From Epiperipatus broadwayi (Eukaryota; Onychophora; Udeonychophora; Euonychophora; Peripatidae): a DNA stretch of 64,000 nucleotides. This document shows positions 49,293 through 62,372 of this stretch, piece by piece; the first letter of the stretch is position 1, and each line of letters starts with the position of its first letter. Made by a program: the position numbers and the translations under genes. The DNA lies in assembly GCA_028023455.1 (NCBI GenBank), contig JAQFVV010000018.1:6659800-6723799 (forward strand), in the 5' to 3' direction. The notes below the pieces were generated by a model. The model was given only the letters and a program-made list of their open reading frames with translations, ran no database searches and was not told where the DNA came from.

Positions 49293-52200
49293 TTTTTACA
49301 CTGAATTCATATAAGATACACTTTTCATATGTTGGTTTACAAAGACCTATCTTTTTATAGAGTTGAGAAATTTATTATTGAAGTGAAATGAACCTTAATA
49401 ATTATGTGAATGGCATTTCCCTTGAATAAACTACTTCCAGATCTTCTATTTGGTTTTTCATGCTCCTCAATAACACCTTTATTATTATAATAGTGCCATC
49501 CATTTATCTCATTGTTAATCATTCTCTCTTTCACCCAAAATCTTTTGAAAATTAACACTTTTTATACAGACTTTTCTAATGAATTAAAAAATAAAGAATA
49601 TAAAAAGAGATTAACAAGAAATATTCTGTCATTGCTACTATCTAGCTGAAAGATTAAAATTAAATTATTGATAACATAAAAGTGAGAACATTAAAATGAA
49701 TACTTTTTAATACCGGCATCTCCCCACCCCCCATATATTAAAAAAACTTGTAATAATTAATAGCTATTGACATTTGATAGGATAGCTAAATAAAGGAAAA
49801 AATCGCAATTAATGTACATTAATTAGTAGAGATTTCGCCAATAATTAATTGGCCAATAGATAGCCATCAATTTAGGTATCACCAATGCAATGTTAAATGG
49901 TTTCTTTTTAGTTGAAGATAATCATAGAAATATGTTGATCACAGCACCTATTATCCAATGATTAAATCAACATTTATATAAAGGTGTAATAGTAAATGAG
50001 CAACCATAAAGTTTTTTATTGCTTAATGCAGAAAAGTAAGCTAATTTATTTAAAAGTCAACTAACCTTTAAGAATTAAAAAGTTAGAGCTAAAAACAACA
50101 GTTGATGTCAGTCAATCAAACTGAAAAAAATTCATTAGTTAAGAACTAACCCAAGAATCTTTAGCTTTTGAGCTTTCCATTTTCAACTTTGGGTTAAATA
50201 GCTCAAGAAAAATAAATGATGACACTTGATTTGATAAAAAAATATATATATAAATAATAAAAGGAAGAGCAAAAATACTATAAAAATAGATAAATAAAAA
50301 AGATACCGGAAGATAGAATACAGTGATCCACTGATTCAACTGTCACAAAACTCATTGTTATTCCAGGGTACAAAAATATAAATATGTAATAAAAAAAAAG
50401 TTAGAGATTAATATAAAAATGAAATTTAAAGGTTCTAGTTTACATTTATGATACAAACAAGGATAAATAAATATTACACAATAATTTAACTAATTAATAA
50501 TTAACATCTATTTGTTTAGCAAGATAACAATATAAAAAGTAATAGGGAAAATACACTTACAAATATGTGGCCCTAGAGGTTTACTAAATAATAATAAGGC
50601 CAATGTGGACTGTAAAAGTCCCTAGTTCCACTTTAAAATCTTTAGTAATGGAAATTCACTGGGTATTCCATTGTCCTCTTGCACACTTAAACTTCAGCCT
50701 TGCAGTTATCCTTAGTTTACAATATAATGCAACTCCCAAGTTGCAAATGTGAACATATATATATATTGTCTTCTTATGTTGAGCTTTTATCCTATTCCAG
50801 ATCATTCCCAGGTAGCAATGCTATAATCTTTTGATTACCTTCATATACCATGGAAAATTTCTAGATTCAGATTAACAATTTACTTACTTATATTGATATT
50901 TCTATTTCTGGAATAAGAACAATTCTTTTAATTTTAATCAGCTTAGGTGATCTCTAAATATTTAGTTCTTTACAATTGAAACATATATATTTTTTATTAA
51001 TGAAAATACCTAAGTACAATCTTCTCTTATCTGAAATATTTTGCCTAACTAATAAAATATATGACTTTTTGTTTACATTATTTAACTCACATAAATATTA
51101 TTTAGTTTGCTTACAATATTTTTTATTTATTTCTCAACACAGCACATTGCAACTGATATGTGCTGTGTAGACAAAATATCACATTCTTGTCACAAATATT
51201 GTAAATGGCAGATCTCTTCACTAGTAAATAGTAATTGAAACTACAGGTGATAATTTAATATCATTTATTGTATAGTTTACATTTTATCATGATCAATTCT
51301 TATCATGAAAAGAATTTTAAAAAAGTAAATTATTACTTTTGTTGATTTGTTAATATGTATATTAAGTTTTAAAAATATTAGATATAAATTTAAAATGTCT
51401 TGAATTCTTCTAGCTGTTTTCTTTTAAAATTTGATCCAGTTTTTATTAGATATAAACATTGTATTGTATTTTACAATGAAATTTTAAAAATAATACTTTA
51501 TATGTATGTACACATATATGTTTGTCTAGTGAATAGTATTTTATTATTTTTAAAAAAATGTTTTTATTAATATTTCATTGTATATATTACATAATTTTGA
51601 ATTTATTATTTATACCATAGGTATATATTATGCTAAAAATGTCATACTCTCTATATATAGAATATATGTTTAAACATATATAGTTGTTTGATAGTATCGG
51701 GAAATTGTCATTCATTGAGAGAGATAGAAGCTTGGAACCAAATACCACAGATATGGAAGTTTCCCTATAATATGAAAAGCAAGTTATATAATCAAGCAAA
51801 AATAATAATAATGAAATTTGCTTTCACTACTGTAATGTCTTGTAGCATGTTAAATTTCATTTATTGAATTTTATTGCATAATTATCCTCCCTCACTCAAT
51901 TTTTTTTAAATGCTAAATTTTACTAATAAAATGCTCCTTATTAAATACTTGAGTAAAAAAAAAAATGCCATAAACATAAAAAAAAATTTTCTTATCTTTT
52001 ATGTCAATATGTAAGCGATTTAAATTTTGAGTTCTGACATAAACTTATTTACATAAAAGAAATTCATGGGAGAAAATCAATATAAAATCCACAGAGAAAC
52101 AGCAATTAAACTAATCCATACATATGTGAGACATTCAGGTCGAGGATGATAGTTTAATTCTGGGAGAAAAAGATTCACATTCAAAGAAACTCTTAAAGGA

Positions 52201-52629
52201 TTCATGTTCAAGGAATTGCTAAAAAGTTTGATCAGTATCTCTATGAGAAATCTTAGAAAATTTTTAAATATCTGAAAGCATCATCATAATAAGAAATCAT
52301 TCGTAAGTGAATATAATTATTTTAAGTCTAAAAAAAATAGAAAAAAATACAAAGAATAATAAAGGAAAAAAAAACTGGAATCATAACTGAAATATGGAAT
52401 TCAAGGATGAAAATATGGTTGTACAAACACATTCCCATAAATAAGGTTAATGCAAAGAGATGATTAATGGTCTGAGAAGCTCATAATAACTGTTATCTAA
52501 AATTATTTCAGATAGAGAAAACAAAGAGCAAATAGAAAAAAAATAATGAGAACTAATCTATATAAAATGTTAATCAATAATGATTATATAATATTTAAAT
52601 ACAAGTATATTATATATACTTTTAAGCTA
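49293..52629. other. AT-rich intergenic DNA
   Basis: No supported gene. A more balanced patch at 50560-50870 contains minus-strand splice-like words (donor ATTT|GTAAGTG near 50570) but no convincing exon. Confidence 0.45.
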
Positions 52630-52764
52630 GATGCAATTAGAGAGGATTTGAACTTGGACTTTCAAGCTTCCTTTAGTCGTCCACTCCATTACATACAACT
52701 GATACCCATGACCACATACATGTGAAAAAAATAAATGATCTCCAACATACATATTTCATGCTCC
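52630..52764. repeat. Fragment of foldback family A
   Basis: Matches the outer left arm of the 22.0-kb foldback (AATTAGAGAGGATTTGAAC, ATGACCACATACATGTGAAA, CATACATATTTCATGC). On the minus strand GTTCAAATCC resembles a pol III B box, hinting at a tRNA-related origin for the family. Confidence 0.8.
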
Positions 52765-53329
52765 CTCATATATATATTGAAGTGGAAAATATATTACATA
52801 TATTTTTGCTTCACTGTCTATTGATTCAAAACCTTGAATCAGAGGTTTAAACCCAGCTATATATGTGTTAAATCACTGGAGAGTGAAAGAACACAAGTTT
52901 TAAAACCCTCCTTTATTTTTGTACCTTCAAAAGTTAAACGTTTTATTATGATAAAAGGATATTTAATAATTTTAAGTCGGAAATATTTAAATTTCCATTC
53001 CCTTTATATAATCAGGTATGTGTGTTCAAGATTTGCAAAAATACATTATTGATAAAAATATATTTTTCGTTGTTAAATATTATGTATATTTATTTTATAG
53101 TTGCATATTTTATTTTATGATGCAATACCAAAGAAAGTTCTAGAGAGTAATTAAAATAACTCAGAAATGTATAAATAAAAGAATCTTCTAGGTTTTATTT
53201 AAAAAGGGTACTTAATAAATTAAAATCCCTTAGCAAACAAAATGTTAATGAAAATTATATCTTTTGAATCTATGTCCATTCTAGAAATAAATTAAAACAA
53301 TACTCTCTGGAACTTACTGCATCATCATT
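52765..53329. other. AT-rich intergenic DNA
   Basis: Contains an open frame of about 70 codons (52834-53052) with no recognisable similarity. No supported feature. Confidence 0.45.
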
Positions 53330-54329
53330 GAAATAAACAATAGGTGCATTTTCAGGCCAGAATGGACATCCAGGCCTTATCAAGTGGAAACAGAGAATAT
53401 TCGAGGTCTTACTAATATATAAATAGAGCTGAAATTTTAGGCTGTCTCTTAGTTTGCCATTTTACCAAGTGTTGCAGAACAGACCCATGTCAATTTAATT
53501 TTTGAAATATGAATCCGGAGTAGAGGGACTAAATTTGCTTCCCTTTTCTTCTCCAAAATAGTTTCCAGACTGCTATGCTAACCTACCATCTCCACTTATG
53601 GACTGCCTAATTTAAATGATGTAATAACTATCTCAAGATGCCAGCCATTATTTTCCAAAGCTTTGCCTTGCTTAATCGTGTTTTCCTCATCTATAATTTT
53701 ACATTTTCCAATCCGTACGTACGTCAAGACATCAAGTTATGGAAGGTATTTAAATCTAAATCAAGTCACTAATATGAACTATTTAAAAACTTTCAACTTA
53801 AATCCTAAATCAATTATAATGTAAAATTCTCTTTCTATTTAACATAATGTAATGCTAATTGTAACCGTTCTATAAAGTAAAGACTTTCTCTTTCTGTTAT
53901 AAAAATCTAATGCACGAATCTCTAATTTTATTTTGTAATGCATTTCTTTAATGGGTTTTACAATTTCTATTTTTAATATTTTAAATGCGGCAAACTTTTA
54001 TTTTTCATATTATAAATTTCATATGATTTAATTTAATATGCTAATAGTTCAATCGAGTGAACCGATCCTAAATTTTCTTATATTAGATATCCTAGATATT
54101 ATAGAATGTCAAATCGTAAATGTAAGCTTTCTTACCTAACTAAAAGTTCACTCGATTAAATAATATTTTTAAGTTATTCTATTTGCTTAGTGGCAGATTA
54201 TTCGCTGCTACATTTAATATGTCATTTCATTACCATATTTACACTATTGATTTTATTTTCAAATTGTTTTTAAAGTAAACTTAATGACCTACCTTTACTG
54301 TTTTTTTTATATTGTCAATCATTTGCCTA

Positions 54330-54470
54330 TCATGCCATCTAGCATGATAATTATTTATGGAATTAATTACTAATTAGCATATTAATATTTGTTTAATGAA
54401 GGGAACAATAATCCCTCTTTGATTTGTGACATCCTAACTAATACTAAAGGTCATTTGCATACCTTGTGAG
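54330..54470. promoter_or_regulatory. Dense homeodomain/POU/SOX/TCF-like motif cluster
   Basis: Within 140 bp there is an inverted pair ATCATGC/GCATGAT (about 54330-54349), AATTAATTAC and CTAATTAGCAT (54361-54381) and AACAATAAT (54403-54411). CTTTGAT (about 54416-54422) and ATTTGCAT (54453-54460) complete it. This resembles developmental enhancers, but each motif is common in AT-rich DNA. Confidence 0.35.
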
Positions 54471-54710
54471 AGGGATTAAATTATGTCATATCATTACACC
54501 AGATTCTATTAAATTACAAGGGCCTTAATCCACATATCAGCGTCATTAAGAACGTGATTTATTTTTTATTATTAGTGTTGCTTGGCTTACATAATGTTAT
54601 GAAATTTCCTCACTTTGCTTTATCAAACTTAAAACCTGGAGAAACAGGATTCTTTTACTTAATGTCATATCTGTTATATGGATCCAAACGAAGTGGAAGC
54701 ACCAGCTACC

Positions 54711-54727
54711 AAAGGGCGCCATCTAGG
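54711..54727 (-). promoter_or_regulatory. Possible CTCF-type site
   Basis: The minus strand reads CCTAGATGGCGCCCTTT, containing TAGATGGCGC, which matches the core recognised by CTCF in bilaterians. It lies in the GC-richer block. Confidence 0.35.
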
Positions 54728-57139
54728 CATTTGAGCCTAGAAAAATTTATAGAGTAGGCAGATACGCGCTGTTAGGATTCCACTTTATTTACATATTTAG
54801 ATCGTTAGCCCATTGTCACTAGCTCAGTGGAATAGTAGAGATTTAATAATATCATTTACTAGTATATAAAAGAATAAAGTAAGCCACTGCCAGAAATTAA
54901 CACATAAAAATATTTATTTATGCACATATAAAATAATATTTAAATCCGAGGAATAAGTTTAACATTTAGATTTTTATCTTAATTTTTAATTTTACATTTA
55001 AAATAGCTTGCTATAATGTTTAATATTTTATTTAGAGGGTCGAGTACGAATGGACTACATAGGTCTGCATTTGAAAGGAAAATATTCTTCCCTGATTTAA
55101 CCTTAGGCAACAAATTTCGCAATCAACTGGCGCCAATCCATCTGATACATTCATGTATTCAATGTAGCATGATACGACAACACAAAATACTATATTGTCA
55201 GGAATGTACATCTGAACAATAAGTAGAAATAGAGAAGACATTGACTCTCCACCGACAGGAATGTGACATCTGTGGGCAAGTAGATCAATAAACTAAAAAC
55301 TCCATAGGAATGGACTGCGGTCTTCTGCCGACTTACAAACCCATCCATAGGCAAACAGAGGGTGTGTGGCGTATATCTACAATCCTGCCCGTAGCGGATC
55401 TCATACTACATTTACTAATTACACAAATATATCCAATCCATTGAACCAATTCAACTACAAAATGAATAACCTAAGATTACCCTCCCTTAATACAACTTTA
55501 CAAAACTATATAGCCATTCGCGCCCGACTTAAATTTAACATTTATATACGTTCGCACAGATTTATTTAAAAATGTTGGGTATAGATCGATTACACAGATT
55601 CCACGGTCAAAAACATTTCAAAATAAACATAAACGATCAAAATACAAAATTATTGATACCGACAATCACAGAGGGAAACTTATAAGTAACTCAATAGTAT
55701 TCACCATAAGATACTTCGTTTCACCAATAACTTAAAGACATCCGAATAAATACATTTTAGATACTCACCGTAAGGTATCATTATTTTCGAATGTCTATAT
55801 ATTTTATCAAATATAAAACAAAATCTCGTGAATGGGGCTTGGAAGCACTGGCTCCAGGATATTGTCAGGTTATCGTTTAGGCTCTGCACAGGTTAACACT
55901 GGAAAACAGACTGTGATAATTCCTACAAGACCACCCTTTTCAAATGCTGACTTGTCATGTGTACAGGCACATTTTATGTCTTATATTATTGATGAAGCAT
56001 TTGTCCTAAAATGTACTCAATCTATTCTAGCATTATGATTTAGTCAGCACCGCAATTCTTATTTAATATTTTTATATTTGCCCATTTTAAATCTGTAAGA
56101 CATAATGCCATGATGTCTAAATCCATCTCATTTTCATTTATATTATAAGTTAGGTAATGTCATTTTAAAGCTTATTTAAGCTAGCCACCCTCTCATTGAG
56201 ACAATGCTGAGTGCACTAACAAATAATGCTAAATAAATCTTTTCCAGTCAAAAAAGAATAGATTAAAATACAATTAACTTTTCTGTTTAAACATTTTAAG
56301 GTCTAATGACTATTGAAGTGAATGATGTAAATTATAAAATACTTTTGTACGTGGTTCAAATGAACCATAATGAATTGATGTAACTTATATCCTATTTATC
56401 TATTTTAAGATCAGTTATTTTTCATAAAAATAATAATAGCGTCCAAGTCATAATATGGTAAAATTGGAATCTACTGTTAGCATATTAAGCCGCATCTCTT
56501 GACTATCTAAATTTTTTTGAATCATCGTATTCAATTGCAGATTTGCGTATTATTCAATCATTAACTTATGTTCTATTATATAATTTTTCAATATGCAAAT
56601 CAGCATTAATAAAGTGAAACCCAAAGTTATATTACTGTTATATATAAATAGATTAGCAACTGTTTGTTAAATTAAATATTTGTTTATTCATTTTTTTCTA
56701 ATTCATATTAATAAATTATTAACTCTATAATTAGTATTTATTTCTGCTTTACCTCTTCATTTATGCATACACATCGTTAATTAGATTGCATTAGATATAG
56801 CTGATTTCCATTGACCTTAGGCCAATTTCTAGATTTATTAATGAATTTTATGAAAAGTCTAATTATAATCTTAAGTTATTTCATTCTGTTGGGGGCTGGG
56901 GGTTCGAAGCCTAGTAGTATTATAATTCCCTGTAGATCTCTTGTTTCTCCGCTGTTGCTCCAGGACAGGAATAATTAAAAATTTCATTTATCATCAGAAA
57001 TGTTGTTCGTAATGTTATAGATCTGTAAAATAGTCAAGAGGGCAGATTTCATGATTGTTCCTGACTTATGTATCTTGCACATGATTGATCTGAGGTACTT
57101 TTGCCTAGATGCTAGCTCTTGTTAGATGAGCAAAACAAT

Positions 57140-57215
57140 CCTAACCAGTATAGGGTATTTTTTTCCCCAGGCTTGGCACCCAATGTGGGGCTTCGATAAT
57201 ATCCACACACCATGC
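57140..57215 (-). other. tRNA-Lys 3'-end-like / primer-binding-site-like sequence
   Basis: On the plus strand TGGCACCCAATGTGGGGC (about 57174-57191) differs at two positions from the sequence complementary to the 3' end of lysine tRNA. On the minus strand this is ATCGAAGCCCC followed by an acceptor-like ATTGGGTGCCA. It could be a decayed tRNA-Lys pseudogene or SINE, or the priming site of a decayed LTR element. No flanking long terminal repeat was seen. Confidence 0.3.
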
Positions 57216-57517
57216 AATACCTTATTGAGCATTTAATATGTATGTATAATTTTTCTTCTGTTTTTAAATAATTATGAATAATATATGTGTAAGATTTTTT
57301 TTTCCAGATTGCATGCTGCAATGTGAGCTGAATAATAAATTAAATAGACCCTGAGTAATAGATTTTGATTATATATAGTAAAAAAAAAATAATATGTATG
57401 TGTACATTTTTTTTCCTGTTGATACTTGGATATAAACTTAACCCAGGTTTACAATATTGGTAAATTTATAGAAGGCTGTGAAGCATGACCAGACTTCCAG
57501 ATCCATTTCTTCAAGCT

Positions 57518-57758
57518 GCAACAGAGCATGTATTAGACCTACTGTATCTGTTCACATTCATATCAATCCACTGATAACTTTGTAATCTTGTGATCTGACC
57601 AAAATAACATGTACATGGATCTTGTACATGATTTTTTGGCAAAAAAAGAACATGTGCACAGATCTTGTACATGGTATTTTGGCAAAAATTATAAAGTTAT
57701 TGGGAGGTTGATATGAATGTCAGCAGGCACAGTAGGTCTAATACATGCTCTGTGTTGC
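57518..57758. repeat. Inverted repeat with about 70-bp arms enclosing a 43-bp tandem duplication
   Basis: Arms 57518-57586 and 57688-57758 share GCAACAGAGCATGTATTAG and its reverse complement (with one inserted TG). Between them two 42-43-bp units (57606-57648 and 57649-57690) each contain ATCTTGTACATG and TTTTGGCAAAAA. This is a compact foldback of unknown family. Confidence 0.87.
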
Positions 57759-60305
57759 AAGACTAAAAATAAGTAAAAGTAAAAAAATAGTAAAACATAA
57801 TAAATATATAGATCATTTTCAATAACAAGTGCATTCAAATATCTATGACTCAATATTAACAAGTTTCCAAAAAAAAAAAATGTGACTTTCACAAATATGT
57901 ACAACTTTTAACATTAACAAGTTTAAAAAAAAAGATTTTCAACACTAACAACTTTTAAAAATGACATTTAAAATAAAAAATAAAATGTGACTTGAGATAT
58001 TACAATAATGACACCATTAATCAAAAAAATAGTTAGTTTAAATGTACATCAAATAAACAGTAAATGATTTTGATATTTAAGTAATTTGGATAAAAATACA
58101 TTAACTATATTCCTATGACATTTACCATATAATATATAATAGGAATTTACACATTAAAACCAAAGTTTTCACATATAATATTACCACAGAAAATGGAGAT
58201 CTACAGTAAAAATTTTGCCTCTAAAATGTACCACAAGATTGCAAAGTATGCTGGAATTTTCAGAGAAGTGCCAATAAATGTCGTTTTTTTTTTTAAATAA
58301 AGAAATTAAACTAAAAATACAAAAAAAATACATATTAATTATTAGTCTTTTATTACATTTTTATTTATCCTGGCTCTTGTCAGAAAGAAATCTAGACAAT
58401 AACTGAAAATGTTAAAGTATTAAAAAAAAAAGATAGCGTTAATAAAAAAAACACATTTTCATGTATGCTTGCAGAGATTTTTTTTTTCAATCTGATGTCA
58501 TCATGACATTACACATTTATTGTGGGTGTGAAAAGATCTCCTATCTTCCCTACATTGCCCCCCCAAAAATATGCAAATTTACAAACTTGTAAATATGAAA
58601 AAATTAATCAATTACATAATTTTAACAAAATTTTTTTTTACTATAAATGAATTAGGTTTTACTAAAATAAAATGACTAGGAAATATTAATTTATATCAAA
58701 ATACAATGTAGATATATCAAAATATATGCAATATTTTGCCCTGACCAGTCTGACACCTAGTTATACAAAATCATTTACTTATTAAGAGTCTATGTTTTAC
58801 AGAACACAATCCAAGATGCATTGCTGTTCAAGGAAATAAAGTGCAATTATAAATATACAGTTAAGAAGGATGTAGCACCCAGTGTGCAAATTATACCTAA
58901 CTATTCAAAAAAAAAATACATCCTTGCTTGTCAAATCACCTTTACTTTAAAAAATTAAGGTATAAAGAGCTCATTCTCAATGATCCCTTTTAATCTAAGG
59001 GAAAATGTGAAAGATTTCATCAATGTGCAAAAAATAATTAGAAAATCTGAAGCAATTCTATATTGCACAATTTATGAGTTACAAATTAGGTTTTTGATTT
59101 TAAATATTATTTGCTATTATTTATATGTGCTGACAGTGTATTCAGAGAACAAAAGTTCCTGGATTAATTACCATTGAGAAAAGTTAAACAAAAGTTCATT
59201 CAATAAATTAATAATAAAATTGCTATGCTTAGTTTATTGCTTCTCCACAGTAGTACTTATCTGGATTTTGGAAAGTATAAAATTCACTTAATGTTTGATT
59301 ACAAAAATGATTTTAAATTAAGTAGTAAGGATTAAGACAAACTCAAAACTGGATAAAATTTGGAAATTTTTTCAGGTTCAGAGCTGTTCTTCCAATCATT
59401 GGTCAAACCGGATATACAAATTTAAAATTTCCACCCCCCACCAGCCTTTCAGTATTGTCACCTCGTTTAATACTCGTCTATTGAGGAATGTTGGAAAGAT
59501 TTTTGCCATGCAATAAGCTATTTGAAGACTGACAATTCCACACACACACATTCATTATAGACTTTACAATTAATTTTATTCATACATTTAAAATTATATG
59601 CTGCAAATATTGATTGGGAGAGGTGAGAACATGCTAATCAGTCCTAAGCTATATTTTTACCAATTAGAATTCTTGAATTCTCAAATATCATACTACATTG
59701 TTATTTATTAATGTATATTATAAAATATTTTTAAATAGACAAATGATTATTAAAATCCTCAATTCTTTATTACATTAAAAATTATTAGTCCATTTGCGCA
59801 TGTAGCACAATTGTCCTCAAATCTGTAAATTGGCTAATTAAAAATTATTATATACATGCAGGCACAATAATATTTAATTTAAAATTTTTATTCTTTCTAC
59901 TCATGTTCCATGATCTTACATTTTATAGAAGATAGTGAAATATTATGACTACTAATGGCTTCTAAGACATCTAATATTTTTACCAATATGCTTGAAATAC
60001 AGATGCCAAGTTACTATATGAGAAGAACAAAAGAGGAAAACATGCTAAAAGACTGAAAAAGAATGAATAAAGTTTAGTAAAAATAGTTGAGCTAGTTATT
60101 AAGATGGAAATAAAACCCAATAATTTTACATTAGCAGAAAAGTATTACTAGCCAAATGATCCTTGTTTTAGTACATGTTATTTTTTTGTTGAAGATACTT
60201 ATTAATTGATAACTGATGTTTTTAAACAAAGAGTGAGCTGAGATACAGAAAGCTGACAAAATGGAATAAAAATTAAGATAGAATAAATTAACATAAAAAT
60301 AAATA
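57759..60305. other. AT-rich intergenic DNA
   Basis: Homopolymer runs only. No gene or element was recognised. Confidence 0.5.
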
Positions 60306-60633
60306 TTGCATTCAAAGATCAGCCTTTCAAGTTAATTGTGCATGCGTCTTTTGAGAGTGTTAAATAATAAATGAATACTTCCCTCTACAATACAAGATAT
60401 AGTATTTATGCAGGAATAAAAGGAATCCTCTTATTCCTATGACTCAAATTCTTTTATATGAGCAAATCTGAAGTACTGTTGAGGAAAGCGTGAGAGTAGA
60501 TTTCTCACTTTAAATTACTATTTATTACTTAACACTCTCAAAAGACGCATGCACAATTAGCTTGAAAGGCTGATCTTTGAATGTAATACAATTGTGCACA
60601 TAGCATCATATAAAAATAAATGCTTATTTACTT
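60306..60633. mobile_element. Second locus of the 338-bp-unit inverted-repeat family, single-unit form
   Basis: A forward part from 60309 (CATTCAAAGATCAGCC) follows the 27-kb unit for about 220 bp and then turns into the inverted end (GACGCATGCACAATTAGC, CTGATCTTTGAATG). It finishes in the same unpaired tail (AAATAAATGCTTATTT). The terminal inverted repeats are about 64 bp and the tail about 50 bp. A possible 13-bp A+T direct repeat, ATAAAAATAAATA, lies at 60293-60305 and 60634-60646, but similar words occur in the tail, so it is less certain than at 27 kb. Confidence 0.87.
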
Positions 60634-60646
60634 ATAAAAATAAATA

Positions 60647-62317
60647 ACCAATATAAAATACAGGACTTAATACATTTTGTTTTAAAAGTGAAATACAACT
60701 AATATATATAATAAAAACATCAATGATAGATTATTTAATAATTCAGGAAGGTAATATAAAACTTTAATGATATCAATCTTCCATTGATATCATTAAGTTA
60801 ATGATATTAATTAAGTTAATGATGATCTGTGAGAAAAAGATAATAATACTATCAGTACTTTGCACCTGTGCTCACCTAGCATATCAAACTCTGGGAAAAT
60901 TCAAAAATTACTTTTACATTATATACATTGTGTATGAATACAGTTTGGCAACAGTGTTGCAGTTCAAGCATCACAGTAATAATGTTGTAAAATAAGCAAA
61001 ATTGTTGCTTTCTTCATGGGTCAACTGCTGAGGATGAAAAAGATTTCAATAAGATTTCCCTAATGAAAAGTTTTTTATTATGATCAATAATGAGTCAGAT
61101 TTGATTGAATGACTTATCATTAATATCTCAAAACACAAATTTACTAAATCCATACATTATAATAAGTAATCAAAACTTTGCTAACATCAAGCTTAAAATT
61201 TGATAGTCAGTAAATAAATATATATGTTCCATTATTCATAAAGTAACTTTTGAAGTTTTACATGACACTGCAGTAGTTTGCCTATGTTCTTTTTGATTTA
61301 TATTTTTATTACTAATCATCATGCATACAAAGTCTTTTTTTTACTTTAAGTTTCATTAGAAATCATGAGCCAAAATATTTCTCCATAAAGTGTGGGTTCA
61401 AAATCTTAGGATTTACACATTCAAGTCATTAACATCATTAGTATAATAAGATTATATATCACACTGAAAATTACTTCTACTTGATGAAGTCTAATGTTTC
61501 TGTGCCCAGAGATCCTGTTATCATAAGCTAGAACATTCCACACTATCATTAGTGTTGTAAAAATGATAAATATAAGAAAAGTTATATAGATTTTATTTCA
61601 TTCAAATCTACTAATATAAATTAAAAATAAGAGTATTCCCATGATAAAGAAATCTAGCAAAATATTTATAGATGACTAACAATCCATTTATAGTACTGAT
61701 GTATTTAACTAAAAATATTTTCTCTAAACTAGATAGAGTATATAAGTAGAAGACCAATTTATATATCAAATAACTTAAGCAAATATTCATCTAATGTTTT
61801 GAATACTATTTTAATATTTATATTATTACATATTAGTATTTATTGAAGTATACTAGTGACATGTTAATGTGCTATACGCTATACGTTTGTAAATGTTCTA
61901 CTTTTTTCTATTAACTGAATTTCCTCAATTAAGTAAAATCTACAAAATATATTGGATTTATATATATATTTAGTTCATAACCGAGGTAACAGTTTTTTTT
62001 TAAACAATTAACTTTTAATTATATACTATCATATTTCAAAATTTATTTCCGTTTTTTAAGAATTTTAAATAAAAGTTGATGTCAAAAATAGAAAGGTCAT
62101 ATAAATATGAAACTATAAAATTCTTTTAAATATTATGAGTTCAAACTATGTAAGAGACAAGAAACAATTTTTTTTCTTCTAAATTCAATTTTCCTGAAGA
62201 CATATATATATATATAGACTGATCAAAAATGTAATGAGAACTATTTTATTTAGCTACAATGATGAAAATAAAGAAATATTGTTTGTTAACATATATATTC
62301 AGATCAAAAAAATTGTA
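60647..62317. other. AT-rich intergenic DNA
   Basis: A short perfect hairpin (TTAATGATATCAA-TCTTCCA-TTGATATCATTAA, about 60765-60797) is followed by two further TTAATGAT words. No other feature. Confidence 0.5.
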
Positions 62318-62372
62318 ATGTAGAGCGTCCACCTGCTATTTCTAGTGATCTGGGTTTAAATCTTTATGCTGG
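62318..62372 (+). mobile_element. Degenerate tRNA-like sequence, possible SINE remnant
   Basis: GTAGAGCGTCCACCTGC resembles the D-arm to anticodon-arm part of a tRNA, and GATCTGGGTTTAAATC resembles a T-arm/B box. It is followed by an A-rich stretch near 62390. It is unrelated to the SINE family at 15.4, 34.1 and 40.4 kb. Confidence 0.45.

Larger units (their letters stand above)
53330..56860. promoter_or_regulatory. Repeat-free, higher-complexity block; candidate cis-regulatory / conserved non-coding cluster
   Basis: This 3.5-kb stretch differs from the rest of the window. It has fewer homopolymers, more CpG and GC, and no transposon sequence that could be recognised. It also has dense developmental-type transcription-factor words (homeodomain TAATTA/CTAATTAG, POU octamer ATTTGCAT, SOX AACAATAAT, TCF CTTTGAT). 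Short open frames exist (for example 54554-54757 and 55016-55222 plus) but none resembles a known protein. Sub-blocks 54300-54550 and 55840-56060 look the most constrained. The function is inferred, and no target gene is visible. Confidence 0.4.

Noticed and set aside
50565-50620. Candidate 49-nt exon on the minus strand (TTTTACAG to ATTT|GTAAGTG)
   Set aside because: The frame is open but includes a TTATTATTATT run, and the base before the donor is non-consensus; too weak to list.
55032-55241. Overlapping sense and antisense open frames in the GC-richer block
   Set aside because: Both are short, lack a start context or similarity and overlap each other; the block is better explained as non-coding.
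56880-56900. B-box-like GGGTTCGAAGCC suggesting another tRNA gene
   Set aside because: No A box or tRNA fold upstream at the right distance.
57100-57330. LTR retrotransposon inferred from the lysine primer-binding-like site
   Set aside because: No long terminal repeat pair, polypurine tract or gag/pol sequence could be found around it.
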